From NCBI GenBank assembly GCA_024114885.1, contig CP099421.1, positions 1,364,001-1,428,000 of the forward strand: a stretch of 64,000 bases of DNA, read 5' to 3'. Below are positions 54,344-63,522 of the stretch, piece after piece. Within the stretch, counting starts at the first letter, position 1. Each line of letters opens with the position of its first letter. The position numbers and the translations under genes were made by a program. The stretch comes from Septoria linicola. Taxonomy: Eukaryota; Ascomycota; Dothideomycetes; Mycosphaerellales; Mycosphaerellaceae. Below the pieces are notes generated by a model that was not told where the DNA came from, did no database searches, and worked only from the letters and a program-made list of their open reading frames with translations.

Positions 54344-55372
54344 TTACCCCGAAGCACGAAGGTTTCCTCCAGCAGGCGTTGCACCTGGCCTGATCACCCG
54401 CCGGAACTGTACGCGCTTCCTCAACTCCTTCACCTGCCGCAGACGATCGACCTCGTCCATTTCAAGGTACTGCTGCAATTCGGAACCAGATTGACCTTGC
54501 ATACGTCGCTGTATGTCGTTCTCAGCTTGAGTCGCCGTGGCAGCAAAGCTTGAGACGAGCTCCTGCATGTCCATTGGATAGTGACTGAACATTTGCCAGT
54601 GAACGTAGCTTCCAGATTCTTCGTACTCGTGTTTCATTGCTTCATGGATGTGGAGATCAATGTCTAGTCCGGTCTGATGCTTAAGGATGGACTCCATGTG
54701 AGCAGCAAGCCAGATCCATGCTTCGCCGTGGCCCGTCAGACCAATGGTTCGAGCGAGTGCTTTGTTACAGTGCTTGTCTTTCTTACATGGCTCGTTGTGT
54801 TGGCAGCAGCTATACAGCATGAGAAAGGCATGAATGCACTCATGAATCAGAGTGCCGAGTATCGTTGTTGTTGGGCTTGCCCTGCCTGCTTCGAACCAGT
54901 CGGCAGGGTCGATGCCCATCTTGATCTTACCATGCCGGAGTCGCTCGACATAACCATAGCAGGCCTCCGAGCCCCTGATCAGCTTCGTTTCCCAATTCAG
55001 GTCGACATGATCAAGCTTGCCCTTGAAGAACAATGTGTTGATGAGTTGAAAAGAGACCTGCAATTGCGGAGCATCTCTGTCAAGATCGGATGTTCGATGG
55101 TGCCAGTACGCATCGTTGACATGTACCCACTTGCGAAGATCTTCGAAGAGTGGTTCTATTGTTGCACGATCTTGTAGCAAGTCGTACTTCCATAACGATA
55201 CGAGTTGCTCAGCCAGCGGTCTTGGTTTGTGAGCTCGGTTCTGTAGATGAAGCTTTCGGCCACTTGGTGTATTTTGAATCTTGAGAGTTGCGTGCTGATC
55301 GCGACGGCCAGGCCTGGAAGCAGCATCGGCAGAAATGTGAAGCTGTCGCAATCTTGATAGCTCCATGATCAC
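54344..55372 (-). CDS. SprT-like zinc metalloprotease domain protein
   Basis: A 342-residue single-exon protein; the start may also be the Met at residue 3. It carries the HExxH zinc motif as LIHECIHAFL (His177, Glu178, His181), a Cys/His-rich insert (YSCCQHNEPCKKDKHC), and a downstream GHGEAW (214-219) that would provide the third His, as in SprT/Spartan-like proteases. The substrate-side helix FQLINTLFFKGKLDHVDLNW before it is also typical of SprT. Spartan cleaves DNA-protein crosslinks in the nucleus; this protein has no visible PCNA or ubiquitin-binding motif, so such a role is only a possibility. A Gln/Glu-rich helical C-terminus follows. Confidence 0.85.
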   Translation of the reverse strand: MIMELSRLRQLHISADAASRPGRRDQHATLKIQNTPSGRKLHLQNRAHKPRPLAEQLVSLWKYDLLQDRATIEPLFEDLRKWVHVNDAYWHHRTSDLDRDAPQLQVSFQLINTLFFKGKLDHVDLNWETKLIRGSEACYGYVERLRHGKIKMGIDPADWFEAGRASPTTTILGTLIHECIHAFLMLYSCCQHNEPCKKDKHCNKALARTIGLTGHGEAWIWLAAHMESILKHQTGLDIDLHIHEAMKHEYEESGSYVHWQMFSHYPMDMQELVSSFAATATQAENDIQRRMQGQSGSELQQYLEMDEVDRLRQVKELRKRVQFRRVIRPGATPAGGNLRASG

Positions 55373-55999
55373 TGACAGCTTGTGTTGCTCGATGATGTTT
55401 CGGTCAGACTGTGGAAAATAGACTAGAATCGTGGATTAATTCAATTATGTGTGCCGTGGCGCGACAGATCGCGCCTATATGTACTTCATGATCGATATAC
55501 GTGCAAATGTCTCAGCAACTGCTATCCGCGTAGGCTCATGAGACATTAGCAGTCCATTCGGATCGTCGTTTGTCTTTGCATAGACTGTCTCGCAGGGAGT
55601 GCAGATCAAGTTTCGCCTGTGACATTGGAGAAGAATCTTAGACCTGAGCTTCGATGTCCATTTGCGGTAGTTGTGTAGCTAGACAGTTTCAATGCGCTAC
55701 TTCTGTAGCAGAGGGCATGCGGTGGGAGGGCTAGCAAAAGAAGCACACTCAGGCTGTTCTGTCATATGGTCTAGTGGATCGTGAGGCTCGATTGTCTCCC
55801 TAGAGAGCAGCATCGCATGCTTTTCTGCCTGTTGAAGGTGCCGTCAACATGTTTGCATCCTGCGTCGTTCACCATCTCATCGCCACAATCGTGAATCATA
55901 TCAGCCTTGGACTGATAGACTTCCTCAAGTTCCTTGCAGAACTCCTCGGCGACTTTCGTTAGGCCACTTGTAACAGTTCTTATAGACTCAACATCAAAC
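55373..55999. other. Intergenic plus stranded 3' coding remnant of the fused enzyme
   Basis: Between about 55900 and 55999 the minus strand still encodes a family-like tail (DVESIRTVTSGLTKVAEEF) in a shifted frame, beyond the present stop of the lyase-peptidase gene. The rest shows no gene. Confidence 0.6.
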
Positions 56000-58180
56000 C
56001 TATTTCTCCTTGGCATGCAAGCCGTCGCCAATCGGGCCCCAGAGTAATTCAATCCCCTTCTCAGCAAGTAGAGCGCAGTCTGTCCAGTACGGCTCTGCTG
56101 TAAGTCGAGGTTCTTTGCCAAGTACGCTGACAATAGTCTCGCTGACCAACTGACAAAACGCGCTGTCTCGCGGAAGCTCGAAAGGAGGGCGCTCAAAAGT
56201 GGCACGCACATCGTACTTGAAATCCTTGACACGGCTTTGTAAACCTTCTAGGATCTTGCGCAGCTCAGCTTCCACACTTACGGCATTCTCCCCAGCTATA
56301 GTCCGTCGCTCGATAGTTATTTTGCAGCGAGCAGGATATGAGGAAGCTTCTTCGCCACCCTTGATCATAGATGCGTGGATGGTTGGAGGTCCAACAAGAG
56401 AGTCGGGATGGCTCTTTTGCAGTTCGGCGGCGTGGTCATCCAGTGCGGCCACGAATTGACCTGCTTTAACGATGGCATCGATCCCGAGATCTGCTCTCGA
56501 TCCGTGTGCGGCAAGACCATAAATGTCGATTTCGAGCCAGACGAAGCCTTTGTGTGCGTGTATGATGTGGAGGTTTGTCGGTCCGTTGACAAGCGCGGCA
56601 TCTGCACGCCAACCAGCTCTGAGGACATCTTCAGTCCCAATGCTTAGATCTTCCTCGTCAGCTACGCCTGCGAAAACGACATCGCCCCGCAATTTGAGCT
56701 GCTTCGCGTTGGCAAGTGCTACCATGGCAGCAGCAACACCACATTTCATATCTGCTGCACCGTGTCCGTATAATTTGCCATCCGCTATGATGCCGCTCAG
56801 AGGATCCGCGTCGTACCCGACTAAGGTCACCGTGTCGATATGTCCGTTGAACATCAGACTTTTGTCGCCTCCTGTGCCGCCGGCCACACCTACAACAGAC
56901 GGTCGCCCAGCCTTTGACTCAATCCAGTGGCACTCAAGTCCGCGATGCTGTAGCCAAGCGGCAACGTAACGAGCTATCTCGGTCTCGCCGGGTCCAGGCG
57001 TTGTACCCATTGTCGGGCTGGCAGAGTTGATCTGCACTAGCTGCTGAGTGAGCTCAACGGGATCGTCTATTGTTACATCGTGTGGAGGGTCATACTCTCG
57101 CACTCCTTCCGTGCAAGGCAACACGACTACACTTTCTTGATCAAGGCCCAGTGCAGCCTTGTCCGAAGGTGAAAGTCGGCGAAGTGCTGCCAGTGGGCTC
57201 CCACCACACGGTCCAGCAGAGACACCATCAGTTTGAAGGATTCGCGATGCTATGTGTGCTTCGTGGTAGGAGATTGTCATGCTTGCTCGCACGCCCGCCT
57301 TGAGAACCGGCCATGCACTCGATGACGGAGTTCCGCAATCCAGTCCCGCCATGATAGTGTGAGTGGTATTGATCGAAGTTGGTTCTCCATTCTCGAGGCT
57401 CTTTCTCAAACTCGCTGCTGTATCTGGTTCCACAGCAACGATGGAGGTGTCACTACCTGGTCGACGAAAGTGGCTAGTCACTGCGTGAGCAAATGACCCA
57501 ACGCCAACAGGCGCGAAGATCAGGTCTATCTTCTGACCATGAAGCTGATCTTCAATCTCATGCATCATGGTTTGATATCCCTCCACTATCCATTGTGGTA
57601 CGTCTTGATAATCGCCCAAGGCAAAGTCTTGAATCAGAATATCATCATGCACATTCGCAGCCTTCCAGGCCTCCTGCACCGCTTGATCGTAGCCGCCTTC
57701 GGAAATAATGACATGTGCGCCTTCTGATCGTATCAGCTTGATCGTTTCAGGATGCATGCTGGACGGAACACGAATTTCGGCCGGGAGGCCAATCTGCTGA
57801 CCTATCCAAGCCACTGCACGTCCATGATTACCATCGGTAGCAGCGTGCAGCGTGATACTGGACTTCTCAGCTGCTAGTCGCAGAGTGTCAAGACTTGTCT
57901 CCAAAGGTAGATGTAATCTGGACACCACTGCCCGGAACGTGCCCCAGGATGCGCCAAGTATCTTGAAAGAGGGAAGTCCAAGTCGTCTACTTTCGTCCTT
58001 GACGTACACCGCTTTGACTCCAACCTCTTTGGTCAAGTCGTCGAGACTAGTGAGGGGCGTGGTCTCGTAGCCTGGTAGGGTCTTGTGGAAGCGGAATGCT
58101 TGCTCTGTTGTATCGCTGGGAGTAGAGTGCCACGACTGGGCTTCGTGCTGGAAGAATGGCTGCCTTGCGAATCTGCTCAT
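56000..58180 (-). CDS. Fused diaminopropionate ammonia-lyase and M20 metallopeptidase/deacylase, C-terminus damaged
   Basis: A single 726-residue frame. Residues 20-370 are a fold-type II PLP enzyme like diaminopropionate ammonia-lyase: PLP Lys73 in LGLPSFKILGAS, DGNHG (116-120), and the family pattern QIGLPAEIRVPSSMHPETIK. Residues 375-726 are an M20 peptidase/deacylase: HID (447-449), GHGAADMKCG with Asp477, catalytic Glu509/510 in ADEEDLS, and the final metal His in GDGLHAKE (722). The lyase converts 2,3-diaminopropionate to pyruvate and ammonia; M20 enzymes hydrolyse N-acyl or peptide amides. A two-step breakdown of an acylated diamino acid is my inference. The frame ends at TAG where a conserved Trp codon is expected, and one extra T puts the remaining tail out of frame. 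No neighbour supports a pathway. Confidence 0.85.
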   Translation of the reverse strand: MSRFARQPFFQHEAQSWHSTPSDTTEQAFRFHKTLPGYETTPLTSLDDLTKEVGVKAVYVKDESRRLGLPSFKILGASWGTFRAVVSRLHLPLETSLDTLRLAAEKSSITLHAATDGNHGRAVAWIGQQIGLPAEIRVPSSMHPETIKLIRSEGAHVIISEGGYDQAVQEAWKAANVHDDILIQDFALGDYQDVPQWIVEGYQTMMHEIEDQLHGQKIDLIFAPVGVGSFAHAVTSHFRRPGSDTSIVAVEPDTAASLRKSLENGEPTSINTTHTIMAGLDCGTPSSSAWPVLKAGVRASMTISYHEAHIASRILQTDGVSAGPCGGSPLAALRRLSPSDKAALGLDQESVVVLPCTEGVREYDPPHDVTIDDPVELTQQLVQINSASPTMGTTPGPGETEIARYVAAWLQHRGLECHWIESKAGRPSVVGVAGGTGGDKSLMFNGHIDTVTLVGYDADPLSGIIADGKLYGHGAADMKCGVAAAMVALANAKQLKLRGDVVFAGVADEEDLSIGTEDVLRAGWRADAALVNGPTNLHIIHAHKGFVWLEIDIYGLAAHGSRADLGIDAIVKAGQFVAALDDHAAELQKSHPDSLVGPPTIHASMIKGGEEASSYPARCKITIERRTIAGENAVSVEAELRKILEGLQSRVKDFKYDVRATFERPPFELPRDSAFCQLVSETIVSVLGKEPRLTAEPYWTDCALLAEKGIELLWGPIGDGLHAKEK

Positions 58181-58671
58181 GGTGGACTATGTCAATCTGA
58201 CCCGCTAACAGCAACTTCGGAGACAAGAGGCTGATAGCTATCTGAACAGGATTTTGGGGTTGAAATACTACTTCCCAGTTTGCACTGGCGCGACGCGCCC
58301 TCTACAGACATTTGTGACTCTCGTGCGCCTTCTGTAGACATGTCGACGCGGACTGCATTGCCAGTCCCCTTCCATCACCGGTAGTTCGACTTGCCACTTG
58401 CTCCTGGGCTTTCGTTACAGCCACCTGACGACGAGCTTTCTGCACGAAAGCTTGGAGGCTGGACCGCGTTGTCTCGTGGTCGAGTTCTTCCTCGGCCACA
58501 CGCGTCAAAGTGTTTTTCTTGCCAAGGCCGCCAGACTTCACCATTCTGTCCTGGTTGTTCCTCTGCATCATCATCGACTCAAACAACGACAATCCTTTGA
58601 CTGACACTGCCATTGGCGTGTGATTCATCATAATGTCGGCTATCCACACCGATCGAGACCACCAAAGCACA
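58181..58671. other. Intergenic, divergent region
   Basis: About 490 bp between the fused enzyme and the homeodomain gene. No separate gene seen. Upstream coding-like sequence of the homeodomain gene begins near 58672. Confidence 0.4.
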
Positions 58672-60372
58672 AAAGGATGCCGAGTGGCTGGACGCGTTAT
58701 CTGATAGTCTCCACGACTTTCAAGACCACCGAAATGGCGAAAATACCCATGACTTCGCTCCAGGAACGGAAGCTTCGGAGCCTGAGAGCGGTACGACTGC
58801 TACAAGTCGAGCTGCTCTCTTACCTGCCGCAGCATTGCATGATCACATCCCGATGAATACAGAAGCGGGCCATGGCACAATTGTACCTGAAGTCATAATG
58901 CAGCAACAAGGACTTGGATCCCAGAGCACTGCAAATCAGCTATGGACGAATTCTTCCGCCTCAATGGCGCCTGGAGACCTGTGGATCCATGCACACACTG
59001 CCGCCGTTTACGCTTGCAGTGTTTCAGCTTGCAGACCACATCGGACAACCCGAACCCGGTCACAGCATGTTCTAGTTGTGTAGCGCTCTTTCGACACTGT
59101 AGCCTGGCTGGTCCAGAGAAGAGACAGGCCTCCGCCTTCGAGACTCCCCGCCCTGTCATTGGACAATTACATGGCGTGTACGAGGATGGTGACGCGCGCA
59201 CTGCTGAAGATTCAGCCCTTTCCATGAAGGCACCAGAACTCAGCCTCGATCTACTTGGAGCGAAAAGTAAGCGTTCGAGCTCTCGAGCTCGGCATCGAAC
59301 GCGTCCATTGAGATTGTGGCTGGCTGCCAATCCTGACAATCCATACCCCACCGATGATGAAAAGACAACACTTGTGCAGACGACTGGCCTGACTATGACG
59401 CAGGTAGTCAATTGTTTCACGAATGCACGCAGACGCAGTCGCCTCGCATCTGACAGCGCCCGAAGTGCCAGCAAGAAAGTATTCCGTGATGGTTCGCCTA
59501 TGCCGAGTAACAGAGCCTTCGCGAATGAGTCGCCTATGGAAAGATGGCGAAACAGTCCATCAGAACAAGATGCAGTGTCTGCCGCGGCTGTTCAGCTTGC
59601 TGTCGAACACGCCGTGCCGGAAGACGAGGGGTGGACATCGGAGCACAGCCTATGCCACCATTCATCCTCAGCAGCAAGCGTATCCAGTAGTTCTTAAGCC
59701 GATTCCGATATGTCAAGTGCGGCTTCTTTCTCCGATTCTCACGGCTCACAGTCAGGCATTTTTCGTGCGTCAAAGCACAAACGTAATTCACGTCAGCAAA
59801 GCAAGAGGGCTTCTCGGAAAAGGTCGAAAGACTATGTCCTGTCCTGCACCTTCTGCCAACGCACATTCACAAAACGTTCTGACAGGATCCGGCACGAACA
59901 AAGCATCCATCTGCCTGATCTTGATGTCTGGATGTGCTCGAATCTGCTGCCGAGCGCTGATCAGGCTGTTCTACGGCGTGTCGGTCGGTCTGGTCCAGAG
60001 TGTGCGTACTGTGGACATGAGTCGCCGGATGAGTACCATATTCAATTGCACGACTTTGTATCTTGTGGCGAGCGGACATCAAGCGAACGAGCCTTCTACC
60101 GAAAAGACCACCTCTGGCAACACCTCGTCAAGTTCCATCAGTGCGAGAAGTGGGAAGGGTGGGAATTGGACCAGAATGTGAATGCATTGCGGCAGAAGTC
60201 AGATGCCGTTGATAGTGTATGCGGGTTTTGCGCGGCACATCTTTCGAGTTGGAAGGAGCGGATTGATCACCTTGCAGGGCACTTTCAAGAAGGGTTGTCC
60301 AAATCTGACTGGCAAGGCGGACATGGTGTTGGCGAGCCCTGGTGCTTTCTCGTTCAGAACGTCAGTCAGTGA
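58672..60372 (+). pseudogene. Homeodomain plus C2H2 zinc-finger transcription factor, frame broken
   Basis: The well-supported part starts at 58942 (MDEFFRLNGAWRPVDPC). It has a Zn2Cys6-like cluster (C-x2-C-x6-C-x15-C-x2-C-x6-C, residues 17-53), a TALE/KN homeodomain (about 120-167, with PYPTDDEKTTL and VVNCFTNARRRSR), then a Ser-rich linker. An in-frame TAA (59695-59697) follows; the same frame goes on through a basic stretch and a C2H2 finger (CTFCQRTFTKRSDRIRHEQSIH) to 60372. This three-part layout is a known filamentous-fungal factor family, so the stop breaks one gene; a 72-nt intron with a weak GTATCC donor could remove it. Upstream, 58672-58940 is open in another frame and protein-like (AEWLDALSDSLHDFQ), suggesting a lost or spliced N-terminus. 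Confidence 0.65.
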
Positions 60373-60721
60373 GCGCATGTGCAACTGAGGGACGTCTGGG
60401 TGCATCACTTTGGCCGGACTGAGTGCGATAATTCGATCCCACATGCTGATTGCCTTACTCTCCTCGCTTTCAAGTAAGTTTTCTCATAATTTCAGCAGCA
60501 AACCAGCTCACACCATACAACACTTTGCACATGTCATCGTTTGCGATCGATATGTGAAACTTATCATTCACTTCAACAAATTCTATATGCAACATGGTAT
60601 ACCTCGTGTACAGCTCTCGATATTTTCTACACACCTCTTCACCACGACATCCACCTGACCTCGACTGTACTTCAGCGTCAAGCTATATTAAGAGCTTCGA
60701 CTACCTTAGACGAACGTTACA

Positions 60722-61846
60722 ATGGCCGCTATCGTTATCGTGAGCGCCGTTGTGTCCGTAGTGCCCGTCGCAACTAGCGGAACCTGGACGGGCTATGCAA
60801 CTCTACCGACAACTTGTGTTCTTGCGCCTGGACAGATCTCATGCCCTGTAACAGAGAAGTTCGCTGCGACCAAGACAGCTACATGGACATCGACTTCGAC
60901 CATACAAGCAGTCACCAACACCCTCGAGACTTTCACGGAAAGCACAAAGTTGAGCTCAACGACCCCTTCTCCGAGTCAAGAGACCACATCGGGTACAGCA
61001 GCAGCCGCAGGAGCTTCTGCTCCAGAATCAAACCAAGTCGGCATCGCTCTTGGGGTTGCATTCGCGCTGCTGATCCTTTCAGCCCTCGGCTGGCTCTTGT
61101 TCGCCTGGAGGACGAAGAAAGGTCCATTCCGGAAGAAGGTACCAGAGAGTGAAGAGGATGGAGTGCCGATGGCAGAAATTGGAATGGGAGCAGACAACGA
61201 AGCAAGGAATTATATCGGACCGATGCCAAAAGAGTCCCCATCGCGACCAGTCTCGGCAGCACCATTAACTCGTCCTCCATCGTCCAGATACTCACAGGAC
61301 GTCGACTCCAACAAGACGCTCGCGGGTCCGACTAGTGCATGGTCAGATACAGCAAGTAGCATCAGCCGACATACAGCCACTGTCGCCAAAGATTTCATTG
61401 GTGCAAGCAGTGAGCAGATTGTAAGCCCCTACGACCTCCCTCCTGTTCGATCGTATTCGGAGAATGGCTTTCGCTCTGTGTTTGGCTCTGTACCATCTAC
61501 GCCACCGCCAACCGCACCACTCCCAGCTCTTCCGTTCGACGCAGTCCTGAAGCAGCAGACTGGAGATCGACGCAGTAACGTCTACAGGCATAACTTCCCT
61601 GGGAACCCGGTGATTGCGCAGGAGCGTGGGTTGAGTGCTGGCACAGAGACTAGGAATTGGTTCGGAGGTGGGAACAACGGAAGCAACTGGAGTCTGCAGA
61701 GACAGCTAGGGAGTCAGAGCTCGCGGGCTTCGCTCAAGCGCCAGCCAAGTGACGATTCGGATGTTACTCGTAGTGAGTATAACAAGATGACTGGGTTCGA
61801 GTATCTGATGCAAACAGGGAATGGTGGCGAGGCGAAGAAAGATTAA
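60722..61846 (+). CDS. Single-pass membrane protein, Mid2/Wsc-like layout
   Basis: A 374-residue intronless protein. A hydrophobic N-terminus (AAIVIVSAVVSVVPVATSG) can act as a signal peptide; a Thr/Ser-rich outer region (30-100) would be O-glycosylated; one membrane segment (VGIALGVAFALLILSALGWL, about 107-128) is followed by a basic stop-transfer (WRTKKGPFRKK) and a long Ser/Pro-rich cytosolic tail with PPPTAPLPALP. This is the layout of cell-wall stress sensors, but no WSC Cys domain is present, and only two Cys lie in the outer part. A role as surface sensor is inferred. The 5' flank is AT-rich and carries no other gene. Confidence 0.72.
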   Translation: MAAIVIVSAVVSVVPVATSGTWTGYATLPTTCVLAPGQISCPVTEKFAATKTATWTSTSTIQAVTNTLETFTESTKLSSTTPSPSQETTSGTAAAAGASAPESNQVGIALGVAFALLILSALGWLLFAWRTKKGPFRKKVPESEEDGVPMAEIGMGADNEARNYIGPMPKESPSRPVSAAPLTRPPSSRYSQDVDSNKTLAGPTSAWSDTASSISRHTATVAKDFIGASSEQIVSPYDLPPVRSYSENGFRSVFGSVPSTPPPTAPLPALPFDAVLKQQTGDRRSNVYRHNFPGNPVIAQERGLSAGTETRNWFGGGNNGSNWSLQRQLGSQSSRASLKRQPSDDSDVTRSEYNKMTGFEYLMQTGNGGEAKKD

Positions 61847-62428
61847 TGGCAGAGATCTCATAGAAAGCTGGTTGGTGATTGTGCTCGTGATGGATATGAG
61901 GCAGTTAGTGGATCTAGATTGTCATTCTTTTTGTTAGTTTTGGTACGCAGGCTGGTTTTGATGCCGTCACAAATTCAGTGCCACTGTTGCGAGTCCAGCA
62001 AAACGCCACATTCTCAGCTCATGCTCTCGCGAGCTGCCGCTTGTTTCTCGCATATCTTGGAGACTGCAAAGCTTCACTCCAGTGCCTAGATGTCTCCAGT
62101 TCTTGTGTTGCTGGACATGAGCAGGTTGCCGTTCGCGTAAAACCAAAACTAGATGGACGTATCACTGTTACTGGAAGTAAAAGCCGATGCCTCTGGCCCG
62201 TAGCAAGAGACTCGAATCAAGTCAGACCCTAGATGCAAAAATACCTGTTGTGTGAAATAATTGTGCAAAAATTGATCGGTGTCCGGTTAGCAGACACACA
62301 GCTGGCTCTGATGATTGCATAAGTGGACGAAGTGTAGGAGCGACTGGGCACACTGCCATGCTTGTTATATGGGTCTGCTGAGTTGAGGAAGTGCAAAAGA
62401 TTCACGCTGAAAGTCCAAAAATCATCTT
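61847..62428. other. Intergenic, no gene seen
   Basis: 3' flank of the membrane-protein gene. No exon or repeat recognised. Confidence 0.4.
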
Positions 62429-62480
62429 TTCCGAAACGGGGAATTGAACCTGGTCGAGTGTTAGTGCCTTGCCACGGAAG
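62429..62480 (-). pseudogene. tRNA-like 3' fragment
   Basis: Reading down from 62453: CCAGGTTCAATTCCCCGTTT then CGGAA. This resembles a T arm (GGTTCAATTCC) plus the 3' acceptor of a tRNA-Glu-like gene. Just upstream TTCCGTGG could be a 5' acceptor strand pairing with CGGAA, but the space between is too short for D and anticodon arms. So a relic or chance match, not a working tRNA. Confidence 0.35.
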
Positions 62481-63522
62481 TAAGTTCGAATTGATGCCTA
62501 CCCCGGCCTTGTCGGTGCACTGATTGCAAGAGCAATTGAGAGCGACAAATCCTAGCCCTAAGAACGATGTCAGTGGAAGAACTCGTGGATTATTCTCGAA
62601 GCTACTCACACTAGACCATTTCGGATGTTCTAATTGGTGCAATAGCATGATATAGATACGTATATAATCCTCTACAATGATAGGCGATGTAAGTAGATGG
62701 TGGGCGGCTCGAGGTCGAATTTCGGCACGCGGGCCTGCAGTGCGGGACTCTCACAGTGCCAAGCTTGTGGCAACCACAGCAAATAGTCTTTGGATACTTG
62801 TAGTGCAGCAGGTAATATGTCATTGTATTCCAGAATGAAGTGGCATTGAAGTATGTGGTGTCAAAGTCGGACGTCTTGTACTTAGGGTGGAATTGGGCAG
62901 CCGTGCTCGAGGACAGCCCATTCTATTCGTGATCGACTTCCGGATAAATCTGTCTGTGAAATACACTGCAAAATCAATCTGGCAATCATTGATCCTACCT
63001 TCGAGAACCCTCGATCTGTATTCATGTGGCGATGTTGGCGTGCATCCTTGCGACACGAGGTGACCTGTCGTCGAAGCACATCCCCTCCAAGTCTTGGCAG
63101 CCGAAACGATTCCGCCTAGCCATTCAGCTACTCTTCTTCTTGCATTTACACAATGTTGGAACGCTTAAACAAATCTGTCCTAATGCCGTCAGGCAACATC
63201 GAGCTGAACTTTCTGGGCCACTGTCGACTTACAGGTCTCAAGCGAGCCGCTCGTGGCACCAATTTCCAGCACTAGTGGACCACCATCAGATGGCGAAGAG
63301 TAGAAAGCAGCCAATCTTTTGAAAGGAGCTGTCAACATTGAGGCGCCCGAATTGAGGGAAATCAAGACCCATGATGATTACAAGGCAATTATCGGCGAGC
63401 AGCATCTGAGCTATCAATGCGTGAGTCGAACAAGCCATTCCTCGAATCATGAATCTAGACCATAGTGTCTCCAAGTCATTGGCGATGATCTACAACCTTT
63501 TATTCGATATTCCAGCACAGCA
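62481..63522. other. Intergenic, about 1 kb
   Basis: No exon with support. Short frames on both strands only. Confidence 0.4.

Noticed and set aside
55763..55780. A short match to a tRNA D arm (ATATGGTCTAGTGG)
   Set aside because: No anticodon stem, T arm or acceptor pairing follows, so it is chance or a very short relic.
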